From assembly GCF_030269605.1 (NCBI RefSeq), contig NZ_BSTQ01000009.1, forward strand, positions 62,001 through 126,000: 64,000 nt of DNA, written 5' to 3'. The notes beneath the pieces were generated by a model, which was not told where the DNA came from, did not search any database, and saw only the letters and a list, made by a program, of their open reading frames with translations. This document shows positions 51,186-60,365 of the stretch, piece after piece (within the stretch, counting starts at the first letter, position 1; every line of letters begins with the position of its first letter). The translations under genes were made by a program, and so were the position numbers. Origin of the DNA: Lentzea sp. NBRC 105346 (GTDB lineage: Bacteria; Actinomycetota; Actinomycetes; Mycobacteriales; Pseudonocardiaceae).

Positions 51186-51821
51186 TCAGACGCTACCAAG
51201 ATAGGTGAGCACGGCGAGGACGCGGCGGTTGTGGTTCTCGTCATCGGTGATCCCGAGCTTGCCGAACAACGAGGTGGTGTACTTGCTGATGGCGCTCGGG
51301 CTCAGGAAGAGTCGCTCGCCGATGGCCTGGTTGGACAGTCCCTGCGCCATCAGCCCGAGCACCTCGTGCTCCCGCTCGGTGAGCCGGTCGGTGGGCCGGC
51401 TGGAGAGCAGTTTGGTGACGACGGCCGGATCCAGCGCGGTCCCGCCGCCGGCGACGCGTTCGAGGGCGTCCATGAACTGGTCCGCGTCGAAAACGCTTTC
51501 CTTGAGGAAGTAGCCGATGCCACCGGCGCCGTCGGCCAGCAGCTCGCGGGCGTACAACTGCTCGACGTGCTGGGACAGCACCAGAACCGGCAGTCCGGGC
51601 ACCTCGCGGCGGGCGGCCAGCGCGGCGCGCAGACCCTCGTCCGACTGGGTCGGCGGCATGCGGACGTCCACAATGGAGACTTCCGGGCGCAACGTCAGCA
51701 GCGCGTCGAGCGTCTCGGGCCCGGTGGTCGCGGTCGCCACCACGTCGTGCCCGTACGCCTCCAGGAGCCGGACCATGCCGTCCCGCAGGAGATAGAGGTC
51801 CTCGGCTACCACGATTCGCAT
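51186..51821 (-). CDS. NarL/LuxR-type response regulator
   Basis: A 211-residue regulator. Receiver domain: VVAEDLYLLRDGMVRLLEAY, phospho-acceptor Asp in VSIVDVRMPP (about residue 53), Ser in VLVLSQHVEQ and Lys in GYFLKESV. The C-terminal LuxR HTH is RLTEREHEVLGLMAQGLSNQ then AIGERLFLSPSAISKYTTSL. ATG 51821 lies inside the end of the kinase gene (16-bp overlap), so the pair is translationally coupled. The likely target is the divergent acyltransferase or the LppU-like gene. Confidence 0.94.
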   Translation of the reverse strand: MRIVVAEDLYLLRDGMVRLLEAYGHDVVATATTGPETLDALLTLRPEVSIVDVRMPPTQSDEGLRAALAARREVPGLPVLVLSQHVEQLYARELLADGAGGIGYFLKESVFDADQFMDALERVAGGGTALDPAVVTKLLSSRPTDRLTEREHEVLGLMAQGLSNQAIGERLFLSPSAISKYTTSLFGKLGITDDENHNRRVLAVLTYLGSV

Positions 51822-52999
51822 GGCACCACCAATACCGCACGGGTCGGGCCGCCGGCCGGGCTGGTGATCTCGCACGTGCCGTCGAAGACCGCGAGACGTC
51901 GGCGCAGACCCGCTAGGCCGCCGTCGGCGCGCAGGACGGCTCCGCCCCGGCCGTCGTCCTCGACCTCGACGGCGAGACCGGAGTCGTTGCGGGAGATGGA
52001 GATCCGCGCCGTAGAAGCGTGCGCGTGCTTGACCGCGTTGGTGAGCAGCTCGGCGATGCCGAAGTACACCGCGGACTCGATCGGTGGATCCAAAAGGGGC
52101 CGGACCTCGGCGCTGACGACGGTCGCAAGCGGGCTGTCCAGGGCGAGCGCGCGGACGGCGTCGACGAGCCCGCGTTCGGTCAGCACCGGCGGGCTGATGC
52201 CGCGGACCAGGTCGCGGAGTTCGCTCAACGACGTGGCGGCGCCGGCCCGCGCCTCCCGCAGCAGCGCCTTGGCCCCCTCCGGGTCGGTTTCCATCAGTTT
52301 TTCAGCCGTGGCCAGGGAAAGCCCGAGCCCGACCAGGCGGGCCTGCGCCCCGTCGTGCAGGTCCCGTTCGATCCGCCGGATCTCGGCGGCCTGCGCGATC
52401 GTCGTGTCCGCGCGCTGGGCCGTCAGCTCGCCCACCACCATGGCCGGCGACGCGCGCAGGAACCGGACGGCCACCGGCTCGGCCACTCGCCACGCGTACG
52501 GAGCACTCACGAGCCCCAGCAAGAACACCGGGTTGACGAACGCGAGGGCCACCGCGGCTGGCGGAACGGCGGCGGCCACGCCGATGGTCACCGGCGCGAT
52601 CAGGACGAACCGCAGGTCGCGCCACGTGGCGGGATCGCGAAACCACAGCCGCATCCGCTGGTCGCGCACCGCGTCCCGGCTGCTGCGCTCGTAGGAGAAG
52701 CCGTTCCACCAGTACCCGGTCGACATCCGGGTGACCGGCACAGCCTGCCGGTATCCGGCGGTGATCACGGTGCCGGTCCAGCTCGCGACGAGGGCGCGGA
52801 TCATCCGGCACACCGGACGAGACAGGGCGAACGTGCCGATGCACGCCCACACGAGCGGCGCGATCGCCGACCACGGGTTGCCGCCCCACCAGAGCCACAA
52901 CGCCATCGCGGCCGCCCACACGGCCGGGACCGGCATCGTGACGACCGCCAGGACGCACGCCCGCCAAAACCCCACACAGGCGTTCTTCAGCCACTTCAT
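51806..52999 (-). CDS. NarL-partner sensor histidine kinase (HisKA_3)
   Basis: A 397-residue membrane kinase. Four TM helices lie in the first 215 residues, in two pairs (about 8-60, and 130-180 including TIGVAAAVPPAAVALAFV). The dimerisation/phospho-acceptor part has IRRIERDLHDGAQARLVGLG with the phospho-His in D-L-H-D-G-A-Q. The HATPase_c domain has AELLTNAVKHAHASTARIS, VEVEDDGRGG and GGLAGLRRRLAVFDG. The start is ATG 52999 (MKWLKNACVGF). There is no large external sensor loop, so it may sense the membrane state itself. It is divergent from the acyltransferase at 53131, with a 131-bp shared promoter gap. Confidence 0.93.
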   Translation of the reverse strand: MKWLKNACVGFWRACVLAVVTMPVPAVWAAAMALWLWWGGNPWSAIAPLVWACIGTFALSRPVCRMIRALVASWTGTVITAGYRQAVPVTRMSTGYWWNGFSYERSSRDAVRDQRMRLWFRDPATWRDLRFVLIAPVTIGVAAAVPPAAVALAFVNPVFLLGLVSAPYAWRVAEPVAVRFLRASPAMVVGELTAQRADTTIAQAAEIRRIERDLHDGAQARLVGLGLSLATAEKLMETDPEGAKALLREARAGAATSLSELRDLVRGISPPVLTERGLVDAVRALALDSPLATVVSAEVRPLLDPPIESAVYFGIAELLTNAVKHAHASTARISISRNDSGLAVEVEDDGRGGAVLRADGGLAGLRRRLAVFDGTCEITSPAGGPTRAVLVVPCESW

Positions 53000-53130
53000 G
53001 ACGTCCACTGTGCACCATGCGGCGCCTGCGGACAGTGGGTCCAGCCACACCGTTCCGTGGGGTCAGACCCGTACCGGCGCACCGGCGCACTCCCTAACTT
53101 CGAGTCCACATCGGACGAAATGAGGGGAAC

Positions 53131-54180
53131 ATGCGAAGGCTGTGGTTCGTCGACAACCTGCGGATCTTGCTGACCGCACTGGTGGTTCTGCACCACGTGG
53201 CGGCCACGTACAGCGGGCTGCCCGCCTGGTACTACACCGAGCAACCCACCAGCGGGATCACGGGGTTGCTGCTGACGGTCTTCATGTTGGTGAACCAGGC
53301 GTGGTTCATGGGTGCGTTCTTCCTGCTGTCCGGCCACTTCACGCCGGGGTCGTACGACCGCAAGGGACCGCGTGCCTTCCTGTGTGACCGGTTGATCCGC
53401 CTGGGCATCCCGCTGGTGGTGTTCTACTTCGTGCTCAACCCGATCCTGTATCTCGGCACCGGCCACGGCGGCTACCTGGACACCATCGGCAGCGGGCCGT
53501 TGTGGTTCGTGCTCGCGCTCCTCGTGTTCGACGGCGCCTACGCCGCCTTCCGGCTCGCCAAACCGCAGGTGCGGCAACGAGACCCGCGGCCGCTCACGTT
53601 CCGCGCGGTGATCGGGTTCGTGCCGGTGCTGGCACTGGTCACCTTCGCTCTGCGGACCGTGATCCCGATCGGCTTCACCGTTCCGGTCGTCGACTTTCCG
53701 ACCAGCGCCTACCTTCCGCAGTACGCCGGCCTCTTCGTGCTGGGAACGCTCGCCTACCGGCGGGGCTGGTTCCACGCCGTCACCGCGCGAATGGGCTGGG
53801 CCGGGCTCGGCCTCGCGGTCGGCGCCACGCTCGTGTTCCTCCCGCTCGCGCTGGCCGGTGGGGGCGACGCGTGGCTCGGGCACGGCACCCTGAGCTCGCT
53901 GTTCTACGCGTTGTGGGACTCCACCTTCGCGGTCGGCCTCGTGCTGGCGCTGCTCGCCTTGTTCCGGGCCAAGCTCAACACCCAGTGGCGCTTGGCGGAT
54001 CGCGCGTTCGCCGTCTATGTGCTGCACGCGTTCGTGGTGACGGCGGCGGGGCACGCCCTCGCGGTGGTGGACCTGTCCACGCACGTGAAATTCGCCCTCG
54101 CGTCGCTTGTGGTGCTTCCGGTCTGTTTCCTGCTCGCGGGCCTGATTCGCCGGATTCCCGGGGTTCGCCGCGTGCTCTGA
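53131..54180 (+). CDS. Membrane acyltransferase (acyltransferase 3/OpgC-like)
   Basis: A 349-residue integral membrane protein with about 10 TM helices. Family features: MRRLWFVDNLRILLTALVVL with the catalytic-type His pair in VVLHHVAATY, FFLLSGHFTPGSYDRKGPRA, FLCDRLIRLGIPLVVFYFVL and GPLWFVLALLVFDGAYAAF. Such enzymes transfer acetyl or succinyl groups to envelope glycans or secondary metabolites. Its place opposite a two-component system suggests control of surface acylation, which is an inference. Confidence 0.9.
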   Translation: MRRLWFVDNLRILLTALVVLHHVAATYSGLPAWYYTEQPTSGITGLLLTVFMLVNQAWFMGAFFLLSGHFTPGSYDRKGPRAFLCDRLIRLGIPLVVFYFVLNPILYLGTGHGGYLDTIGSGPLWFVLALLVFDGAYAAFRLAKPQVRQRDPRPLTFRAVIGFVPVLALVTFALRTVIPIGFTVPVVDFPTSAYLPQYAGLFVLGTLAYRRGWFHAVTARMGWAGLGLAVGATLVFLPLALAGGGDAWLGHGTLSSLFYALWDSTFAVGLVLALLALFRAKLNTQWRLADRAFAVYVLHAFVVTAAGHALAVVDLSTHVKFALASLVVLPVCFLLAGLIRRIPGVRRVL

Positions 54181-54304
54181 GGCGGTTTGAGCTGTTTGTC
54201 CTCGGCCGTTCGGATGGCGGTGGAACGTTTCTCCCATGTGCGGAACCTCGGGCTGAGAGCCTTCGTCGGACTGTGCGTTCACGCGCCCGCGGAAGGGATC
54301 GGCG

Positions 54305-54778
54305 ATGAGTGGCCCGACAGCGAATGGCAACCTCAGCTCGACCGCGGGAGTGGACCAGTGGGTCGCCCGCGCGAGGGCGAAAGCCGAGCGGTACCAGGAG
54401 ATGAAGGCGCAGGCCGGGCAGATCTCGGTGACCGAGACGTCCCGGGACGGGCTCGTCACCGTGTCGATCGACTCGAGCGGCAACGTCACCGACATGCGGA
54501 TCACCGACCAGGTGCGGGAGCTCTCCGGCGCCGAGGTCGCGGCCGCCGTGCTCATGACGATGCGGCGGGCGCAGGCGAAGCTGCCGGAGAAGCTGGCCGA
54601 GGTGATGGCCGCGACGATCGGCGACGACGCCCAGACCGTCGACACGATCGTCGGCAACTACCGCGCGAAGTTCCCCGAACCGCCGTCCGACGAACCACAA
54701 CCGCCTGGCCGGCCGGCGCCGCGCCCTGCCAATGACGATGACGACTTCGGCGGCGAGTCCGTCATGAACGAGGAGTGA
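54305..54778 (+). CDS. YbaB/EbfC-family protein (T7SS cassette 2)
   Basis: A 157-residue counterpart of the 17209 protein. YbaB-like core (about 15-115): a helix VDQWVARARAKAERYQEMKA, strands LVTVSIDSSGNVTDMRITD and a helix AAVLMTMRRAQAKLPEKLAE. The tail is Pro-rich and acidic (EPPSDEPQPPGRPAPRP, DDDDFGGE). ATG 54305 follows a GGGATCGGCG context. It heads the RHS toxin operon and its stop overlaps GTG 54775 of the next gene, if that start is used. Confidence 0.83.
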   Translation: MSGPTANGNLSSTAGVDQWVARARAKAERYQEMKAQAGQISVTETSRDGLVTVSIDSSGNVTDMRITDQVRELSGAEVAAAVLMTMRRAQAKLPEKLAEVMAATIGDDAQTVDTIVGNYRAKFPEPPSDEPQPPGRPAPRPANDDDDFGGESVMNEE

Positions 54779-55104
54779 TCGCGGTGGCCGAGGGATACCA
54801 GGTGGTGACCACCGAGCTGCACAACCATGTGGCGGCGGTGCGACGGGTGGCGGACACGCTGGGGCAGGCGATGGACGCGGCCCAGTCGGTCACGATGGGC
54901 GTGCAGGCGTACGGGATGATCTGCGGCCCGCTGTTCGTGCCGATCGTGATGGCGGTCAGCGCTCCCGGCCTGATCACGTTGAAGATCGCCCAGGAGTCGA
55001 TCGGCAAGCTGGCCGACGAGGTCAAGGCGACCGCCGAGCACTACGACACGATCGACCAGGCCACCGCCAGAGCGTTCGCGGGCATCGAGGAGAGATTGTC
55101 GTGA
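54775..55104 (+). CDS. EspC-like (WXG100-superfamily) T7SS protein, cassette 2
   Basis: A 106-109-residue all-helical protein: GTG 54775 (overlapping the previous stop) or GTG 54784 with a GAGGAG Shine-Dalgarno sequence. Helix one reads VVTTELHNHVAAVRRVADTL. It is followed by a hydrophobic Gly-rich turn (GMICGPLFVPIVMAVSAPGL) and a third helix ending EERLS. It occupies the same place as the 17727 gene in cassette 1 and should be the partner or chaperone for secretion of the RHS protein that follows (4-nt GTGA overlap). Confidence 0.72.
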   Translation: MIAVAEGYQVVTTELHNHVAAVRRVADTLGQAMDAAQSVTMGVQAYGMICGPLFVPIVMAVSAPGLITLKIAQESIGKLADEVKATAEHYDTIDQATARAFAGIEERLS

Positions 55105-58100
55105 CCAATCCCCTTCTGGCGGAGAAGAAGGACTCGACGACCTGGCACACCGGCATCAACCTGATCGACGACGCCGCCGGGGTGTACGACGCGGTGGAGT
55201 CGGGCAGCTGGATCGAGGGCGGCATCGCCGCGCTCGGCACCGGCATGGACCTGCTGACCATCGCGATGAACCCGGTCGGCACGCTGATCTCCTACGGCCT
55301 CAACTTCCTGATCGAGCACGTCAAGCCGTTGAAGGACGCACTGGACCTGCTCGCCGGTGACGTCGACCAGATCACCGCCTACTCGCAGACGTGGGCGAAC
55401 ATCGGCAAGGCGGTGGGTGAGGCCGCCAAGAACCTGACCGACGCGGCGTCCCGGGACACGGCGAACTGGGCGGGCGCGGCCGCGGACACCTACCGGCAGC
55501 ACGTCGAGGGCAAGGTCAACGGCCTGTCCACCGCGGTGACGTGCGCGAACGCCATCAGCACGGTCGTCAAGGTCGTCGGCATGATCACCGGCGTGGTGCG
55601 CGGCCTGGTCCGCGACATGGTCACCCAGGCGGTCGGCGACTTCATCCAGGACGCGCTCGAAGAGATCTTCACCCTCGGGCTCGGCACGCCGCTCGTGGTC
55701 GCCCAGGTCGTCGAGCAGGTCGCGGCGTGGACCGAGAAGATCGGCGCGACGATCAAGAAGCTGATCAACTCGGTCGAGAAGCTGCGCCCGATCATGAGCA
55801 AGCTCGAGGAGATCTGGCACGGCGTCCAGAAGGTCATGTCCGAGCTGCACGGCGGCGGCGGGGAACCGCACGTCCCGCACGGCGAGACCGGCGGCGGCAT
55901 GCACGTCTCCTCGGCCGAGCCGCACACGGGACATGTCGCTGGCGGCGAGACGCACGTGTCCAGCGTGGGCGGCGAAACGCACGTCTCCAAAGCACCCGAG
56001 ACGCACGGCACGAGCACTCCGCACGAGGGCGGCACGACCCACACCTCCGGAGACGGCTCCGCGCCACACGGCGGCGAGCCGCACGGCACGACCGGCGAGA
56101 GCGGCGGCACCCGGTCGTCCGGCGCCGACGACTCCATCAGCTCCCACAACGAAAACCCCAGCGCGAACTCCAAGCCGAACGAGGGCACCCCGGCGGTCGG
56201 TGACCCCGTCGATGTGTCCACCGGCGTGATGCTGACGACGGCCACCGACGTGGACCTGCCGGGCGCACTGCCGCTCGTGATCGCCCGCACGCACCGGTCG
56301 ACGCACCGGCTGGGCCGCTGGTTCGGCCGGTCCTGGGCATCCACATTGGATCAGAAGGTCGAGGTCGAGGCGGACGCGGTGCACTTCGCCGCCGCGGACG
56401 GGATGCTGCTGAAGTTCCCGGTGCCCGCCGACTCCGGGTTCGTGCTGCCGGTCGAGGGGGCGCCGCTGCGGCTGGCCCGCACCGCGGACGGCTACACCGT
56501 CACGGATCGCAAGCAGGGCAGGACTTTCCACTTCGCCGGCACCGAGTCCCGGCTGCCGATCACCGCGATCACCGACCGCAACGGCAACCGGATCGACGTC
56601 GACTACGACGCGGCGGGCACGATCACCGGGATCCGCCATTCCGGCGGTTACCACCTCCGCGTCGACACGAACGACGGGTTGATCACCGGGATCGCACTGC
56701 GCCGGGCGGACGGCCCCGACGTGCCGTTGATCGGTTATCACTACCACGACCGCAACCTGGCCGAGGTCGCCAACTCCTCGGGTTCGCAGATGCGGTACGA
56801 GTACGACGCGGACGGCCGGATCGTCCGCTGGGAGGACCGCAACGGCGTCTGGTACCGCTTCACGTACGACCGCGAAGGCCGGTGCGTCAAGGGAGACGGC
56901 AAGGACGGATTCCTCAGCTATACCTTCGAATACGCGAACCTCGTCACCAAGTCGACGAACTCGCTCGGCTACACCACGACCTACCACCTCAACGAACGGC
57001 TGCAGGTGGTCCGCGAGGTCGACCCGCTCGGCAACGCCGTGACGTCCGAATGGGACTCCCACCACCGGTTGCGCTCGCGCACCGACGCCCTCGGCCGCAC
57101 CGTGCGCTGCGAGTACGACGCGGACGGCAACCTGGCCGTGTTCACCCGTGCGGACGGCGAAGTGCTGCGCACCGAGTACAACGAGCTCGGCCTGCCCACG
57201 ACCGTCGTGGAACCGGACGGCGCGGTCTGGACGCAGGAGTACGACGAGCGCGGCAACCGCACGTCGGTCACCGACCCGACCGGAGCGCGCACCGGTTACA
57301 CGTTCGACGACCGCGGCAACCTCGCGACGATCACCGACGCGCTCGGCCAGACCAGCACGCTGCGGCACGACGCGGCGGGTCTGCTGCAGGCGTCGACAGA
57401 TCCCGCGGGCGCGACCACCACCTACGAACGCGATGTGCTGGGCCGCGTCTCGGTCGTCACCGACCCGGCGGGTGGCGTCACGCGCCTGGCGTGGACCGTC
57501 GAGGGCAAACCGTTGTCCCGCACGCTGCCGGACGGCTCGACCGAGCGCTGGCACTACGACGGCGAGGGCAACGCGGTCCGCCGCACCGACGCGCTGGGCC
57601 GCGACAGCATGACCGAGTTCGGCTGCTTCGACCTCCCGCTCGTCGAGATCGCGGCGGACGGTTCGCGCACGGAGTTCGGCTACAACACCGAACTGCGGCC
57701 CACGTCGGTCACCAACCCGCAGGGCCTGGTGTGGCGCTACGAGTACGACGCGTGCGGCCGGCTGGTGCGCGAGACCGACTTCGACGGCCGCGTGCAGAAC
57801 TACGAACGCGACGCCGCCGGCCAGCTCGTCGCCCGCACGAACGGCGCCGGCGAGACCGCCCGGTACCGGTACGACCCGATGGGCAACGTGATCGAGGAGA
57901 TCACGGACGGCGTCCGCACCACGTTCGCCTACGACCCGCTCGGCCGCGTGCTGCGCGCCACCAACCCCGACGCGGACACCGTCTTCGTCCGCGACGTTCT
58001 GGGCCGGGTCGTCGAGGAGACGACGAACGGGATGACGGTCGCGTCCCGCTACGACGTGATCGGCAGGCGGGTCGGCCGCACCACACCGTCCGGAGTGGAC

Positions 58101-59576
58101 AGTGTGTGGGAGTACGACCCGGCTAACCGGCCCGTCGCGGTGCACACCGCCGGGCGCACGGTGCGATTCCGGCACGACGTCGCCGGCCGTGAGGTGGAGC
58201 GCGATCTCGGCGCGGCCACGCTCGTCCAGACGTGGGACGGCAACCACCGGCTGCGCACCCAGGCGGTGTCCGGTCACGGCCAGGGTGGTCTGCTGCTGCG
58301 CCGCTCCTACCGTTATCGGTCGGACGGCTACCTGGAGGGTGTCGTCGACCAGCTCACCGGGCCGCGCGACTACGACCTCGACGCCCGCGGCCGGGTGACG
58401 GGTGTGCGCGGTGGGCCGGAATCCCAGCAGTACCAATACGATCCGGCCGGCAACGTCGTCCATGCGGCGTGGCCCACGGCCGCTGTGGAGTCGGCCGCGG
58501 GTCCCCGCGTGTACGAGGGCACACTTCTGCGGCGCGCCGGTTCCGTGCACTACCAGCACGACCGGCAGGGCCGCGTGGTGCTGCGCAGGCAGACCCGCTT
58601 GTCCCGCAAGGCGGACGTCTGGCACTACACCTGGAGCTCCGACGACCGGCTGCTCGCGGTCACCACCCCGGACGGAACGCGCTGGCGGTACCGGTACGAC
58701 GCGCTCGGCCGCCGGTTCGCCAAGCAGCGGCTCGCCGCGGACGGCGTGACCGTGGCCGAGGAGACGATCTTCCACTGGGACGACAAGAACCTCGTCGAGC
58801 AGTCTCACGGCGGCGGGGCGACGACGTGGGAGTACGAACCCGGCACCTTCCGCCCGGTGAGCCAGCTCGACCGTGACGGCGTGGACGCCCGGTTCTACGC
58901 CATCGTCACGGACCTGGTCGGCACCGCCACCGAACTGGTGGACGCGGCGGGCGAGGTGGCGTGGCGCGGTCAGGAGTCGTTGTGGGGTGTGCGCGCCGAT
59001 TCCGGAGTCGGTTGCCCGCTGCGCTTCCCGGGCCAGTACCACGATCCGGAGAGCCGGCTCAACTACAACTACCACCGGTACTACGACCCGGAGACCGGCC
59101 GCTACCAGAGCAACGACCCGCTGGGGCTGGAGGGCGGCCCGAACCCGAGCGCGTACGTGCCGAACCCGACGGCGTGGATGGACCCGCTCGGACTGGAGAA
59201 GTGCCCGCTGGGCCAGTACGCCGACACGTTGCGCGGCGAGAACCAGGCCGCCACACCACGTGTCGCCGCCGAGTACACGTCGCCGTCCGGCAAGAAGTAC
59301 TACGCGCACAGCAGTGAGGGGGTGCCGCTGCCGGACCACCTGAAAGCGGAGATGGAGAAGATCGCGCCGGTCGGCGGCAGGCACGGTTCGTGTGCCGAGG
59401 TCAACGCGATCTCCAAGGCGGTCGCAGCGGAGGGCGTGGAGGCGATGCAGAACGGTTCCGTGCGTGCCGTCCGGGTGAAGCCGGTCAACAGCCCCACCAC
59501 CATGCACGGAACATCCCTCGCGCCCTGCGACACTTTCTGCCAACCCCTCTTGCGGGCGCTCGGAATCACGTGGTGA
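55101..59576 (+). CDS. T7SS-type RHS polymorphic toxin with YwqJ-like deaminase tip
   Basis: A 1491-residue toxin. Parts in order: WXG-type N-terminal module (1-240; SWIEGGIAALGTGMDLLTIA, ANWAGAAADTYRQHVEG); a His/Gly/Glu/Thr-rich linker (250-350); DUF6531 (VGDPVDVSTGVMLTTATDVD, then LPGALPLVIARTHRST); about 25 YD repeats; and the RHS core end motif LNYNYHRYYDPETGRYQSND-PLGLEGG followed by NPTAWMDPLGLE. The C-terminal 100 residues are a zinc deaminase-like domain with GSCAEVNAISKAV and LAPCDTFCQPLL, the C-A-E and P-C-x-x-C zinc motifs of the YwqJ family. It is expected to deaminate nucleic acid bases in target cells. The SUKH-3 immunity gene follows after 13 bp. Confidence 0.9.
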   Translation: MTNPLLAEKKDSTTWHTGINLIDDAAGVYDAVESGSWIEGGIAALGTGMDLLTIAMNPVGTLISYGLNFLIEHVKPLKDALDLLAGDVDQITAYSQTWANIGKAVGEAAKNLTDAASRDTANWAGAAADTYRQHVEGKVNGLSTAVTCANAISTVVKVVGMITGVVRGLVRDMVTQAVGDFIQDALEEIFTLGLGTPLVVAQVVEQVAAWTEKIGATIKKLINSVEKLRPIMSKLEEIWHGVQKVMSELHGGGGEPHVPHGETGGGMHVSSAEPHTGHVAGGETHVSSVGGETHVSKAPETHGTSTPHEGGTTHTSGDGSAPHGGEPHGTTGESGGTRSSGADDSISSHNENPSANSKPNEGTPAVGDPVDVSTGVMLTTATDVDLPGALPLVIARTHRSTHRLGRWFGRSWASTLDQKVEVEADAVHFAAADGMLLKFPVPADSGFVLPVEGAPLRLARTADGYTVTDRKQGRTFHFAGTESRLPITAITDRNGNRIDVDYDAAGTITGIRHSGGYHLRVDTNDGLITGIALRRADGPDVPLIGYHYHDRNLAEVANSSGSQMRYEYDADGRIVRWEDRNGVWYRFTYDREGRCVKGDGKDGFLSYTFEYANLVTKSTNSLGYTTTYHLNERLQVVREVDPLGNAVTSEWDSHHRLRSRTDALGRTVRCEYDADGNLAVFTRADGEVLRTEYNELGLPTTVVEPDGAVWTQEYDERGNRTSVTDPTGARTGYTFDDRGNLATITDALGQTSTLRHDAAGLLQASTDPAGATTTYERDVLGRVSVVTDPAGGVTRLAWTVEGKPLSRTLPDGSTERWHYDGEGNAVRRTDALGRDSMTEFGCFDLPLVEIAADGSRTEFGYNTELRPTSVTNPQGLVWRYEYDACGRLVRETDFDGRVQNYERDAAGQLVARTNGAGETARYRYDPMGNVIEEITDGVRTTFAYDPLGRVLRATNPDADTVFVRDVLGRVVEETTNGMTVASRYDVIGRRVGRTTPSGVDSVWEYDPANRPVAVHTAGRTVRFRHDVAGREVERDLGAATLVQTWDGNHRLRTQAVSGHGQGGLLLRRSYRYRSDGYLEGVVDQLTGPRDYDLDARGRVTGVRGGPESQQYQYDPAGNVVHAAWPTAAVESAAGPRVYEGTLLRRAGSVHYQHDRQGRVVLRRQTRLSRKADVWHYTWSSDDRLLAVTTPDGTRWRYRYDALGRRFAKQRLAADGVTVAEETIFHWDDKNLVEQSHGGGATTWEYEPGTFRPVSQLDRDGVDARFYAIVTDLVGTATELVDAAGEVAWRGQESLWGVRADSGVGCPLRFPGQYHDPESRLNYNYHRYYDPETGRYQSNDPLGLEGGPNPSAYVPNPTAWMDPLGLEKCPLGQYADTLRGENQAATPRVAAEYTSPSGKKYYAHSSEGVPLPDHLKAEMEKIAPVGGRHGSCAEVNAISKAVAAEGVEAMQNGSVRAVRVKPVNSPTTMHGTSLAPCDTFCQPLLRALGITW

Positions 59577-59589
59577 AAGGCGGCACCGA

Positions 59590-60060
59590 ATGACGGTCGT
59601 CGACGGCTTCTCGCCGGAGCTCGTGGCCGCTCTCGAGGCGAGTGGCTGGACGCGGGACCGCCGGGTCGACATCGAACAGTGGGACGCGGTGCTCAGCGTC
59701 GAGGGGTACCACCTGTCCGATGTGGCGCGGGAACTGCTGGAGAGCCTCGGTGACCTGCGCGTGCAGCCGGTGTTCGAAGGCGAGTACCGGTCCTCGCTGT
59801 ACTTCGAGCCGGAGGCGGCGGGCGCGGGTGCGATCGACATCGCCGAGGAGCTGGAAGGGCTGTTCGGCCAGCGGTTCTACCCGCTCGCGGAGTGGATCTC
59901 CGCGAGCTGCGTGTTCGTGGGTGAGCACGGCAAGGTGGCGTCGTACGACGACGTCGAGATGCTCGACATCGGTGACACGGTCAACGAGGGCCTGGAGGTC
60001 ATGGTGCTCGGAACACGCGCTCCCCGCGTGATCCGGAACACGCACTACCCGCAGTGGTGA
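59590..60060 (+). CDS. SUKH-3-family immunity protein
   Basis: A 156-residue protein matching SUKH-3 immunity proteins: VAALEASGWTRDRRVDIEQW at the N-terminus, then GYHLSDVARELLESLGDLRV, EELEGLFGQRFYPLAEWIS and GKVASYDDVEMLDIGDTVNE. Families of the SUKH fold commonly neutralise RHS/T7SS toxins with nuclease or deaminase tips. ATG 59590 lies 13 bp after the toxin stop behind AAAGGCGG. It should bind the YwqJ-like domain of the upstream protein in the producing cell. Confidence 0.87.
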   Translation: MTVVDGFSPELVAALEASGWTRDRRVDIEQWDAVLSVEGYHLSDVARELLESLGDLRVQPVFEGEYRSSLYFEPEAAGAGAIDIAEELEGLFGQRFYPLAEWISASCVFVGEHGKVASYDDVEMLDIGDTVNEGLEVMVLGTRAPRVIRNTHYPQW

Positions 60061-60137
60061 AAATTCGATGCAACCTCGCGCCACGCCGCGCGCATTGGTA
60101 ACGCGTCACTGTCCTGACCAGCAACACTGGGAGAGTC

Positions 60138-60365
60138 ATGTCGCGTTTTCGAATCGCCCTCGGCGTGGCGGCGATCGTCGCTTCGGCCGTGGGCATCGCC
60201 GTTCCCGCCCTCGCCGGTGCCGCCGAGGAGCCGCCCCGTGCCGAGCTCACGCCCCAGGTGCGGCAGGCGCCCGACACCCAGCCGAAGTTCGCCGGCGACC
60301 CGTTTGAGGGCAAGTGCGTGTACTGGCTCAAGGGTGAGGACCACCTGCGGGAGTGCGACCACTGA
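60138..60365 (+). CDS. Small secreted protein leading a sigma-factor operon
   Basis: A 75-residue exported protein. The signal peptide covers residues 1-28 (MSRFRIALGVAAIVASAVGI, cleavage near ALAGAA). The mature part has two Cys residues (GKCVYWLKGEDHLRECDH) that could form a disulfide. ATG 60138 follows TGGGAGAG. Its 3' end overlaps the start of the sigma-factor gene by 13 nt, so the two are co-transcribed and coupled. The function is unknown. Confidence 0.72.
   Translation: MSRFRIALGVAAIVASAVGIAVPALAGAAEEPPRAELTPQVRQAPDTQPKFAGDPFEGKCVYWLKGEDHLRECDH

Noticed and set aside
55041-59840. 1599-residue minus-strand frame antisense to the RHS gene
   Set aside because: The composition (Val/Arg/Asp/His-rich) is that of a shadow frame of GC-rich coding DNA. 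The plus strand has unmistakable RHS motifs throughout.
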